DNA of 38,313 nt from positions 1 through 38,313 of the forward strand of contig JBQCCR010000054.1 of the NCBI GenBank assembly GCA_051961995.1. Direction: 5' to 3'. The DNA is from 66-474 sp051961995 (lineage in GTDB: Bacteria > Pseudomonadota > Gammaproteobacteria > Xanthomonadales > Rhodanobacteraceae). The notes beneath the pieces were generated by a model. That model was not told the DNA's origin, searched no databases, and saw nothing but the letters and a program-made list of their open reading frames with translations. The position numbers and the translations under genes are program-made. Positions 1 to 8,080 of the stretch are shown here, piece after piece; within the stretch, counting starts at the first letter, position 1, and each line of letters begins with the position of its first letter.

Positions 1-309
1 CGCGCGCGCGTGCCCGTGATCGCCCCCGTGCAGCGGCTGGACGATTGGCTGTCGGCGTTCGACGAGAGCGCACCGGCGACACGGCTGGCCCTGCTGCCGG
101 AAGGTGAGACGGCGGCCCGCGAGTTGCGCGCAATCGCGGGCACGGTGCTACTCGCGATCGGCCCCGAAGGCGGCTTCGATGAAAACGATTTGGCGCGGCT
201 GCGCGAGGCCGGCTTCAAAGGGCTGCGTCTCGGACCACGCGTGTTGCGCACGGAAACCGCGGGCATGGCCGCGATCGCTGCGCTGCAGGCGTTGTATGGG
301 GATTTTTGA
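1..309 (+). CDS. rsmE: RsmE, 16S rRNA m3U1498 methyltransferase, C-terminal part
   Basis: Partial gene: the frame is open to the left edge, so about the last 102 residues are present of a protein that is normally near 240. RsmE methylates N3 of U1498 in 16S rRNA of the 30S subunit using S-adenosylmethionine. What is visible is the SAM-binding trefoil-knot end of the SPOUT fold: IGPEGGFDENDL around residues 53-64 of the visible part, then LGPRVLRTETA around 77-87, both hallmarks of the family. The beginning RVPVI matches the conserved stretch after the RNA-binding domain. It converges with the pil-chp operon across a 44-bp gap that contains a small CAACCAG direct repeat. Identification is firm; only the start is missing. 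Confidence 0.93.
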   Translation, partial: RARVPVIAPVQRLDDWLSAFDESAPATRLALLPEGETAARELRAIAGTVLLAIGPEGGFDENDLARLREAGFKGLRLGPRVLRTETAGMAAIAALQALYGDF

Positions 310-353
310 GGTGTAGTCGCGGCGCGCCCAACAACCAGCAACCAGCAACCGGT

Positions 354-833
354 TTACGCCGCGTGCTTGAGCACTTCCTGCACCATATCCTCGATTCCCG
401 CCAGATCGGGGATATAGGCCAGATCGTCGCGTACCATCACCTGTTCCCGCACGCCCGCGGGCACCGGCTGATCGTCGCCGCTGGGGATCAGGATGTCCGG
501 CGAGATCGTGGTCAGACGCGGGAAGCCCTGGGTCAGCAAACCCAGGAACGGCATCTTGGGATGGCCTTCCAGCGCTTTCAGGATGGCGACACGCGCGGTG
601 TCGGTGCCTTCGCTTTCCGCGAATCCGGCGAGCACCGAAAACGAGAACAGCGGGACGCGCCAGCCGCGCCAGGACTGCCGCCCCAACAACCACGCCGGTG
701 CCGAGGGAATCGGTTCCAGAGTGGAATAGGTCACCACCTCGGCCACGGTGGCGTTGGGCAGCAGCACGCGCCCATGTGTCACCGGAATCATGACGCCGCG
801 AACTTCGCGCGGCAGATCGTGGATGGCGCTCAT
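354..833 (-). CDS. chpC: CheW-like adaptor of the Pil-Chp system (ChpC)
   Basis: A 159-residue single-domain CheW-like protein. CheW domains are cytoplasmic SH3-like adaptors that link methyl-accepting receptors to the CheA-type kinase. Seen here: VMIPVTHGRVLLPNATVAEV at the start, the usual first CheW strand pair that forms the docking face, then LLGRQSWRGWRVPLFSF, the conserved region around the VPLF strand, and a central FLGLLTQGFPRL strand. It is the last gene of the minus-strand operon and its ATG overlaps the stop of the ChpB-like gene (ATGA), implying translational coupling. Its position after a ChpB-like gene, as in pseudomonads and Xylella, supports ChpC rather than PilI, whose gene is separate at 10264-10917. 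A second adaptor may favour a subset of inputs; that is inference. Confidence 0.85.
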   Translation of the reverse strand: MSAIHDLPREVRGVMIPVTHGRVLLPNATVAEVVTYSTLEPIPSAPAWLLGRQSWRGWRVPLFSFSVLAGFAESEGTDTARVAILKALEGHPKMPFLGLLTQGFPRLTTISPDILIPSGDDQPVPAGVREQVMVRDDLAYIPDLAGIEDMVQEVLKHAA

Positions 834-1798
834 CGGCCGCTCTCCGTCGGATCCAGCGGCTCCAGCTCGAGGGCGAGTCCGCTGCCGAAATTCGTGGACA
901 ACTCAGGTGCGGCGGGTTTCGCCGCGGGCGCAACCGGCGTGAAGTCATCCACCAGTTGCCATTGATCGGCGCTCGCTGCGAGCGCCGACTTCGCCGGCGA
1001 GGCCGCGGCGGGTGCGACGGCCGCGGTATCGGGCTTCGGCTCGGCCGCCGCGGCGGGCTGCTGCCCGGGTGCATCTTCAGCGAAGCCGACCACTTCCCAG
1101 GGCGCCGGCTCACGCGAGGCACTGTCCGGCGCGTCGGCGAGCAGCGCATCAATCTGCGCCGACCATGCTTCGGTGTCCTCCCCTGCCGCAGCGGCTTCGG
1201 TCGAGGGGAAATCCACCACCAGCGCATCAATTTCGTTTTGACTCAGCGGACGCGAGGCCGCGGCCGGTTCGGTTGCGGCAGGCTCCGGATGCCCGTTCTC
1301 CGCAACCGGCGCAGGCGCCGCCTCGATGGCTGCAGCCGGTGGCGCCTCGGTCAGCGCACCCGCCGGCGCCGGCGCGATCGCGTCGGGCCGCGTGGGTCGC
1401 GGCGGATCCACGTCGTCCTTGCCGCACAACTTGGCGATGAGGTGACGCGCCCAGCGCGCGCGCCCCCAGCCTTCCAGCCTGTTCGAGATATCCGCATCGT
1501 TGAACACGATCGGCACGCCGGCCGCATCCAGCATCGCGGTCAGCGGATCAAGTTCCTCGCCGCAGCGGTCGTCCAGGTTGATCAGTGCGATTTCCGGGCG
1601 CGCCCCGGCCAGCGCGGAATGATCCTGCGCGATCGCCGCGCGGTAAACCACCGGGATGCGCAACGCGGCCAGTGTCTGCTCGACATGCGGCAGCAACGAT
1701 TCGTCGGCATACAGCAGCGCGGTGCGCGGGAGCTCGGCGGTCGATCCACCGGAACTTGCGGGCACTTCGGCCGGCATGGTGTCGAGGTGCTCAGACAT
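830..1798 (-). CDS. ChpB-position protein lacking the methylesterase domain, with FliM-like motifs
   Basis: A 322-residue protein in the place where chpB (receptor methylesterase) normally lies. Residues about 25-125 look like a degenerate receiver-type alpha/beta domain (TALLYADE, IALINLDD, VPIVFNDADISNRL). Residues about 130-300 are Pro/Ala/Glu-rich and probably disordered. No GASTGG-type serine site or other methylesterase motif is present. Within the disordered part LSQNEIDAL (185-193) and SAQIDALLAD (213-222) resemble the N-terminal FliM peptide that binds phosphorylated CheY. The related phrases PWEVVGF and QWQLVDDF also recur. The gene overlaps chpA by 8 nt (ATGTCTGA) and chpC by 4 nt, so it sits cleanly in the operon and is not an obvious frameshift remnant. 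Function is unknown; a docking or scaffold role for PilG/PilH is a hypothesis. Confidence 0.7.
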   Translation of the reverse strand: MSEHLDTMPAEVPASSGGSTAELPRTALLYADESLLPHVEQTLAALRIPVVYRAAIAQDHSALAGARPEIALINLDDRCGEELDPLTAMLDAAGVPIVFNDADISNRLEGWGRARWARHLIAKLCGKDDVDPPRPTRPDAIAPAPAGALTEAPPAAAIEAAPAPVAENGHPEPAATEPAAASRPLSQNEIDALVVDFPSTEAAAAGEDTEAWSAQIDALLADAPDSASREPAPWEVVGFAEDAPGQQPAAAAEPKPDTAAVAPAAASPAKSALAASADQWQLVDDFTPVAPAAKPAAPELSTNFGSGLALELEPLDPTESGR

Positions 1799-4700
1799 TC
1801 GCGGTCTCCAGCATTTCCTGCACGTTGCGCAGCAACTCGGCTTCGTTGTAAGGCTTGCCCAGATAGCGCTCGACGCCGATCTCGAACGCGCGCTGGCGAT
1901 GCTTCTCGCCGGTGCGCGAAGTGATCATGATGATCGGCACCGAGGCCAGGCGCGGGTCGTTCTTCATGTGCGTGGCCAGCTCGTAACCGTCCATGCGCGG
2001 CATCTCGATATCCAGCAGCATCAGGTCCGGCACGCGGTCTATCAGCTTCTCCACCGCGTCCAGACCGTCCTTGGCGGTGAGCACCTCGTAATCGTTGCGC
2101 TCCAGCACGCGGCTGGTGACCTTGCGCATCGTGATCGAGTCGTCCACCACCATCACCAGCGGACGTGGCCGCTCCTCCTGGTCCGCACTCGACTGCCGCG
2201 GCGCTTCGGCCATCTCGGCGGCAATTTGCTGGCGGGCGATCACGCGGCGCACCAGCGGGGCGATATCCAGGATCAGCATCACCGAACCGTCGCCCATGAT
2301 GGTCGCGCCGAAGATGCCCGGCACCGAACTGATCTGCGGGCCGACCGACTTCACCACGATTTCGCGCGAACCGACCACCGCATCAATGCGCACCGCCGCG
2401 CGCAGGTCGCCGGTGCGGATCATCAGCAGCGGCAACTGGCCTTCCTCGACCGCGTGCACGGCCGGCAGGCCGAGCAGTTGCGACAGATCGTGGATGCCGT
2501 ATTCCTCGCCGGCGTAGGTGAAGGTCGGATTGCCCGCCGCGATGCGCTTCTCCAGCTCGGCGCGCTGGATGCGCGCCACGCCCTGGATGGATGTCATCGG
2601 CACCGCATAGATCGTTTCGGCGGTGCGCACCATGATCGCCTGGGTCACGGCGAGCGTGAATGGAAGACGGATATTGAAGCTGCTGCCGCGACCGCGCTCG
2701 GAATCGATCGAAAGCGTGCCGCCGAGCAGCTTGATCTCGTTGGCGACCACATCCATGCCTACGCCGCGGCCGGCGATCTGGGTCACCGACTCCGCGGTTG
2801 AAAAACCCGTCTCCAGCACGAACGCGTAGAGATCGCGGTCCGACAACTGCACTTCGGGTTTCAACAATCCGCGCTCGATCGCCTTGGCCCGGATCGCGTC
2901 GCGATCGAAGCCGGCGCCGTCGTCGCTGACCTTGATCAGCACTTCGGTCGCTTCGCGGCTGACGTTGATCGCGACCGTGCCCTCTTCGGGTTTGCCGTGT
3001 TCGATGCGTGAATCCGGATCCTCGATGCCGTGCGCCAGCGCATTGCGCAGCATGTGCTCGAACGGCGCCTTCATGCGCTCGAGCAGGTTGCGATCCATTT
3101 CGCCCTGCGCACCTTCCACCCGCAACTGCGCGCGCTTGCCCAAATCCATCGCCGCCTGCCGCAGCGTGCGACGCAAACTCGGCACCATGGATTCGAACGG
3201 CACCATGCGCGTGCGCATCAGGCCTTCCTGCAAGTCGGAAGACACGCGCGACTGTTGCAACAGCAGCGTTTCCGACTGGCGCGCCTGATCGTCCAGGATG
3301 TTCTGGATGGACACCAGGTCCGACACCGACTCGGCCAGCGCGCGCGAGTACTGCTGCAATTGCGAGAAGCGGTCGAGTTCCAGCGGGTCGAACGTGGTCT
3401 CGTGGTGGCCCTCGTTCTCGCGTTGGTAACGCGACAGGATCTGTGCTTCGGTTTCGATTTCCAGCGAACGCAACTGCGTGCGCAGGCGCGCCACGGTCTG
3501 GTCCAGTTCGACCAGGTTGAAGCGGAAATTGGAAACCTGCTGCTCCAGGCGCGAGCGGTAGATGGACACCTCGCCGGCATAGTTCACCAGCGAATCCAGC
3601 AGGTCCGAACGCACGCGGATCATTTCCTGCGGCGCGCGCGCTTCTTCCTCGAAGGCCGGCGCCGCGCGCGGCGCGGGTTTTTCCAGCTTCGGTGCTTCCG
3701 CGGCGCGTGCGGAGGCGGCTTCGGCGGCCGATCCGGCGTGTTGCTCCGCCGGTGCCGCCCCAAGCTCCGCGGGCGCAACCTTGCCACTGGAAAGTTGTTC
3801 GAAACGCGCGATGGCGTTGACGGGCATCGCGATGGCCTGACCGCGCATCACGCGCTGCAACAGATCGTGCAGGCGATCGAAGCCGCGCTCCAGCGATTCC
3901 ACGACCAGCGCATCCACTTCGCGACGGCCTTCGGCGATGGCTTCCAGCAGCGTTTCCATCACGTGCGCCAGATCGCCGATTTCGGCGATGCCGGCCACGC
4001 GCGCACCGCCCTTGAGCGTGTGCAGGTCTCGTTGCAGGCCGACCACCGGCTCGCGATCTTCCGGCGCGTCGCGCAAGCTGGCCAGCAAACCGTCGGAATG
4101 ATCGAGCAGTTCGGTGCCTTCCTGGGTGAAGATTTCCAGTAGGTCCGGATCGATATCGGGCAGGTCGAGCCTGCCTTCGGGCTGTGCGTCGTCGGGGAAG
4201 GGCGGCATCGCAGCCAGCGTCATCGCGCGCGCGACCGCACGCTGGCGGCGTTCCTCCGCGATGCGCTCGGCTTCCAGACGCTCGGCTTGAGCCTTTTCTG
4301 CAGCGATCTGTTCCTGTTCCAGGCGTTCGGCTTCCAGCTCGGCCGCGAGTCGCGCAGCTTCGGCCTGCTCTGCCGCAAGGCGTTCCTGCTCGAGCCGTTC
4401 CGCTTCGGCGCGTTCCGCCAGACGTTCCTGCTCCAGCCGTTCTGCTTCGACGCGTTCGGCCTCCTCCGCGCGTGCCTGCGCGGCCTGCCTTTCTGCCTCC
4501 AACGCAGCCTGTTCGGCGGCGATGCGTTCGGCCTCGGCACGTTCGGCGGCAACGCGTTGCTCTTCCGCCAGCCGTTCGGCTTCAGCACGTTCGCGTGCGG
4601 CTTGTTCAGCCGCACGTGCGGCCTCGGCGGCGCGCTCGGCTTCGAGACGCTGCGCTTCCGCGGCAAAGCGTTCGATTTCCGACTGCTCGGCCCGGGCTTG

Positions 4701-7700
4701 CTCGGCCGCGCGCTCGCCTTCTGCATCCGCGAACTGGGAATAGGGAGCGGTCGCGCCGGTTTCGGCGGCGATGCCCTGCAGGAAGCTCGCCACCGCCGCG
4801 CTCTCGTCACCTTCGGATTCGTCGCCGAATACCGATTCCGGCTCGGACGCGGATTCTTCCGCCATCGGGACCTGCGCGATCTCCTGCGGCTGCACCGGTT
4901 CTTCGACCGGCACGTCGGCTGCCGCGGACTCCAGCGTGATCACCGCCGGCACTTCGTCCTCGTCGCTCATGTGCAGCACGTCGGCAAGTGCGGCTTCCGG
5001 CAGCGTGTCGCGCAAACGCGCCAGACGTTCGGCCAGCGCGGTGGAATCGGGCACTTCCGGTTCCGGCGCGTCGAATTGCGCGATCACGTGATCGGTCATC
5101 GCCACGCTGTCGCGCAGTGCAGCGATGCCTTCGGCATCCGGTGCCGCCCGCGCGGCGCGCATGCGCTTGAACCAGCTTTCCAGCGGCGTCAGCACCGCCG
5201 CCAGCACCGGGATGTCCACCATCGCCACGGCACCGTGCAGCGTATGCGCGGCGCGCACCATGGCATCGTCTATCGGCCGCGGCGCATCGGCGTGCGCAAG
5301 GTAATCGCGCATGGTGGAGAGGTGCTGCGCGACTTCGCTGCGCAGGATTTCCAGCAGCATCGGGTCCACCGGCGGCAGCAGCGGACCGGCGAACACCGGC
5401 TCCTGCGGCGCGGGCGTTTCCACCGCCGGCACCGTTGCGGCCAGAGTGGCTTGCGGAACCTGTTCGACCTCCGCAGCACGCGGTACCCAGCGGCGCACCA
5501 TGCGGCGCACTTTGTGCGTCTGCATGAAATCTTCCACGCGCGCGGGTTCGCCTGCGGCGAGCTTGTCGGCGGCCTGCATGATCGCCGCCAACGGTGCGCG
5601 CGGCGCCTCGCCGCCCTGCAGCGCGGCATGCAATTCGGGCAGCGCGGCCAGCGCGTGATCCACCAGCATCTGCACGTTGGCATCCGGCGGAATGGTCCGG
5701 TCGAGCACGCGATTGAGCATGTTCTCGACTTTCCAGCTGAATTCACCCAGGGCCAGCGCGCCGACCAGGCGGCCGGAACCCTTGAGCGTGTGGAAGGAAC
5801 GGCGCACGCTCTTCAGCGCGTCCAGGTTCTCCGGATCGGCCTTCCACGGCGGCAGGTGCTGACGGATGCTGGCGATCTCCTCGCCGACTTCCTCGACGAA
5901 CACCTCGCGGATGTCCTCGTCAATGCCGGCCGCATCCTGGAAGTGGGCGGCACCGGCATCGCCGGCCACCGGCTCCTCGACTTCCTCTTCGACCTCGACC
6001 CATTCGCCCTCGCCCTGATCTGCCTGCGATTCGGCGGCGGTCTGGGTCTCCACGAGATTCAGGCCCGCCAGTTCCTGCGCACCGGAAGCCGGCGCCTGTG
6101 CGGTGCCGACGATCAGATCGGATACATCCGAACCCGCCGCGATGCTGACCGCTTCGGAAAGATCCGGCGCGGCGAAACTGACTGCCGCCGGCGCGGGCCG
6201 CTCGGCGGCTTCGCGTTTGGCCGGCACCGGCCAGTAACCGAGCGCTTCCAGACTGCGTTGCGTGCCGGCGAGAATGCGCTCGCCGCCACCGCGCGCATCG
6301 CGCGCAGCTTCGAGGTAATACTCCACACCGGCCATCGCGTCGGCCAGCGTGTCCATCTGCTCGGCGGTGGGGATGCGGCGGTCGGCGATCAGCTCGTTGT
6401 CCACGAAGCGGCCGATGCCGGCCAGCAATTCGGCCGGGCGCGGCATGTCCAGCATGCGCAGCGCGCCGCAGACTTCTTCCAGCAGCGCGGGCACGCCGAG
6501 CACGCGGTCGTGCGCCCACGGTGATTCGATGAAGGCGACGATGTCATCCTTCACTTTCGACAGATTGGCCGCGGCTTCGCGCATCAGCGCATCCACGACC
6601 TTGCGCGCTTCCGCCCGCGGCATGGCCTCGGGTTCTGCCTGTTCCTCGGCGGGTGCGCCGATGCGCTCGATGTGATCGTCCAGCGAAGCGTCCACGAACA
6701 GCAGCGCGCCGGCGACATCCAGCAGGGTCTCTTCGGCAGCCGGACGCTGCCCGTGTGCAACGGCTTCCAGCACTTCGCGCTGTTCGGAAACGACGCGGCG
6801 CGGCACCCCGAGCCCGAGCATGCCGAGCGTATCGCCCACGCGGTGCAGGGTTTCAATGTGCGGCGCGAGTTCGGCGGAATCGGCGCCTTCGCGGCGCAGG
6901 AAAATGTCCAGTGCTTCCTTGACCCGCAGCAGGTCTTCCTTCAGCGCCTGCGAAACGGTGTCCAGTAGCACGCGATTGCGGCCGCTCATCGAACCGCGCG
7001 CCTGCTCGAGTTCTTCCGCGCTCGGCAGCAGCGCGTCCAGCGCGTAGGTTTTGCGAATCTGGTCGCCGCGCGCCGCACCAGGCTTGGCCTGCGCCAGCAG
7101 ATACAGCAGTGACTGATTGAGGTCGCTGCGATCCTCGTCGGCCAGCACTGCTTCGCCGTCGTCCTGCAGAGCCTTGATCGCGCGGTCCACGCGGCCGAAC
7201 TGCTGCTTGGCCGCTTCAGTCGTGGGCTCGTCCAGCTTGCCCTCCTGCAGCGCTTCCAGCACGCCGCCGGCGATCCACCACAACCGCCGTGCCGGCAAGG
7301 TGTGGCTGATCGCGCCGAGTTGATCCAGGACCTGGCGCATGCCGGCGAAATCGGCATTCGACGGCGCCCGCAGCCACGTTGCCAGCAGCGCCTGGAAACG
7401 CGCGCGCAATGCGGTGGCACGTTGACGCAAATCGCCGAACGGCAACGCCACGCGCGCACCGGGTACGTCCGGCGGCAGCGCGTGCTCGAGATTGGGCGCG
7501 AACAGCGCGCTTTCGGCCAGCGGCGCCTCGGCGCGGCTGCGGCGCAACTCGTTCAACAGCGGCAACAGGACGATCGGGATGTCCTTGTTGCCGGCCTGCA
7601 CGCGCTCGAGGTAATCGGGCAACTGCACCAGCCCGCGCATCAGCACGGTGTAGGCTTCGTCGCGATCGGGCGCCTTGTTGTCCAGCAGCGCCTGCGCGAG

Positions 7701-7922
7701 GGCTTCCATTTCCTCGGTGAGCATCGCCGCGCCGTACAGCTCCACCATCCGCAACGTGCCCTGCACCTGGTGCAGATAGGTGGCGCAGAAGCGCATCAGG
7801 CTGGAGTCGGCCGGATCCTCGACGTACGCCTCGAGCGCCTGCCGCGCCTGCAGCAGGGTCTCGTCAATCTGCGGCTTGACCCAGCCCAGCGTGGTGAAGT
7901 CAATGTCGTCTTCGAGTTGCAT
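1791..7922 (-). CDS. chpA: ChpA/PilL, multi-phosphotransfer hybrid histidine kinase of the Pil-Chp system
   Basis: A 2043-residue CheA-type hybrid kinase that phosphorylates PilG and PilH in response to PilJ. Approximate residues: an Xpt module at the N terminus (YLHQVQGTLRMVE, about 50-60); degenerate modules near 360 and 480; Hpt FHTLKGSGRLVG near 712; Hpt-like AAHTLHGAVAM near 893; an Ala/Glu/Arg coiled coil at 1061-1236; Hpt LHTLKGGARVAG near 1300; dimerisation helices 1440-1575; ATPase (NALAHGIEDP near 1628, DDGAGFD near 1668, GRGVGMDV near 1718); CheW-like regulatory domain 1760-1900; C-terminal receiver (VVDDS, LLLDIEMPRMDG with acceptor Asp near 1970, GKPY). The start was set at the ATG preceded by AGGA, giving MQLEDDIDFTTLGWVK, which matches family N termini; a frame-open ATG 51 nt upstream lacks such support. 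Overlaps the next gene by 8 nt. The long coiled coil between Hpt modules is unusual. Confidence 0.95.
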   Translation of the reverse strand: MQLEDDIDFTTLGWVKPQIDETLLQARQALEAYVEDPADSSLMRFCATYLHQVQGTLRMVELYGAAMLTEEMEALAQALLDNKAPDRDEAYTVLMRGLVQLPDYLERVQAGNKDIPIVLLPLLNELRRSRAEAPLAESALFAPNLEHALPPDVPGARVALPFGDLRQRATALRARFQALLATWLRAPSNADFAGMRQVLDQLGAISHTLPARRLWWIAGGVLEALQEGKLDEPTTEAAKQQFGRVDRAIKALQDDGEAVLADEDRSDLNQSLLYLLAQAKPGAARGDQIRKTYALDALLPSAEELEQARGSMSGRNRVLLDTVSQALKEDLLRVKEALDIFLRREGADSAELAPHIETLHRVGDTLGMLGLGVPRRVVSEQREVLEAVAHGQRPAAEETLLDVAGALLFVDASLDDHIERIGAPAEEQAEPEAMPRAEARKVVDALMREAAANLSKVKDDIVAFIESPWAHDRVLGVPALLEEVCGALRMLDMPRPAELLAGIGRFVDNELIADRRIPTAEQMDTLADAMAGVEYYLEAARDARGGGERILAGTQRSLEALGYWPVPAKREAAERPAPAAVSFAAPDLSEAVSIAAGSDVSDLIVGTAQAPASGAQELAGLNLVETQTAAESQADQGEGEWVEVEEEVEEPVAGDAGAAHFQDAAGIDEDIREVFVEEVGEEIASIRQHLPPWKADPENLDALKSVRRSFHTLKGSGRLVGALALGEFSWKVENMLNRVLDRTIPPDANVQMLVDHALAALPELHAALQGGEAPRAPLAAIMQAADKLAAGEPARVEDFMQTHKVRRMVRRWVPRAAEVEQVPQATLAATVPAVETPAPQEPVFAGPLLPPVDPMLLEILRSEVAQHLSTMRDYLAHADAPRPIDDAMVRAAHTLHGAVAMVDIPVLAAVLTPLESWFKRMRAARAAPDAEGIAALRDSVAMTDHVIAQFDAPEPEVPDSTALAERLARLRDTLPEAALADVLHMSDEDEVPAVITLESAAADVPVEEPVQPQEIAQVPMAEESASEPESVFGDESEGDESAAVASFLQGIAAETGATAPYSQFADAEGERAAEQARAEQSEIERFAAEAQRLEAERAAEAARAAEQAARERAEAERLAEEQRVAAERAEAERIAAEQAALEAERQAAQARAEEAERVEAERLEQERLAERAEAERLEQERLAAEQAEAARLAAELEAERLEQEQIAAEKAQAERLEAERIAEERRQRAVARAMTLAAMPPFPDDAQPEGRLDLPDIDPDLLEIFTQEGTELLDHSDGLLASLRDAPEDREPVVGLQRDLHTLKGGARVAGIAEIGDLAHVMETLLEAIAEGRREVDALVVESLERGFDRLHDLLQRVMRGQAIAMPVNAIARFEQLSSGKVAPAELGAAPAEQHAGSAAEAASARAAEAPKLEKPAPRAAPAFEEEARAPQEMIRVRSDLLDSLVNYAGEVSIYRSRLEQQVSNFRFNLVELDQTVARLRTQLRSLEIETEAQILSRYQRENEGHHETTFDPLELDRFSQLQQYSRALAESVSDLVSIQNILDDQARQSETLLLQQSRVSSDLQEGLMRTRMVPFESMVPSLRRTLRQAAMDLGKRAQLRVEGAQGEMDRNLLERMKAPFEHMLRNALAHGIEDPDSRIEHGKPEEGTVAINVSREATEVLIKVSDDGAGFDRDAIRAKAIERGLLKPEVQLSDRDLYAFVLETGFSTAESVTQIAGRGVGMDVVANEIKLLGGTLSIDSERGRGSSFNIRLPFTLAVTQAIMVRTAETIYAVPMTSIQGVARIQRAELEKRIAAGNPTFTYAGEEYGIHDLSQLLGLPAVHAVEEGQLPLLMIRTGDLRAAVRIDAVVGSREIVVKSVGPQISSVPGIFGATIMGDGSVMLILDIAPLVRRVIARQQIAAEMAEAPRQSSADQEERPRPLVMVVDDSITMRKVTSRVLERNDYEVLTAKDGLDAVEKLIDRVPDLMLLDIEMPRMDGYELATHMKNDPRLASVPIIMITSRTGEKHRQRAFEIGVERYLGKPYNEAELLRNVQEMLETANV

Positions 7923-7997
7923 CGTCGAGTCCTGATGCCAATTCCTGCGCCGCTCGGGGATTGCTGCGGCCACGCGAGCGGCACATAAAGCGTTTTA

Positions 7998-8066
7998 GAC
8001 ACGGATCAGCGCGGATAAAAACAAAGCCAAGTTTTCACTCCGCGCCAACCCGTGTGGATCCGTGTC
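7998..8066. repeat. Imperfect palindrome in the pilJ-chpA gap
   Basis: A 69-bp imperfect inverted repeat. Outer arms GACACGGATC (7998-8007) and GATCCGTGTC (8057-8066) are perfect complements; inner arms CGCGGA (8010-8015) and TCCGCG (8039-8044) also pair. It fills much of the 158-bp gap between pilJ and chpA inside the operon. The ACACGGAT...CGCGGATAAAA form resembles dispersed intergenic repeats that I recall from several proteobacteria. In the mRNA it would form a long hairpin that could stop 3' exonucleases or uncouple pilJ from chpA expression; that effect is inference. Confidence 0.7.
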
Positions 8067-8080
8067 GGAAATGTTGTCGC

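Noticed and set aside
310..353. CAACCAGCAACCAGCAACC short direct repeat as a CRISPR or regulatory array
   Set aside because: Only 7-bp units repeated two to three times without spacers; too small to support any array.
956..2801. Plus-strand open frames opposite the ChpB-like and chpA genes
   Set aside because: Arg-rich reverse-frame products overlapping real genes; no motifs.
4287..6524. Plus-strand open frame of 745 codons opposite chpA
   Set aside because: Mirror of the high-GC chpA coding strand; protein is His/Arg-rich with no domain, and chpA is certain.
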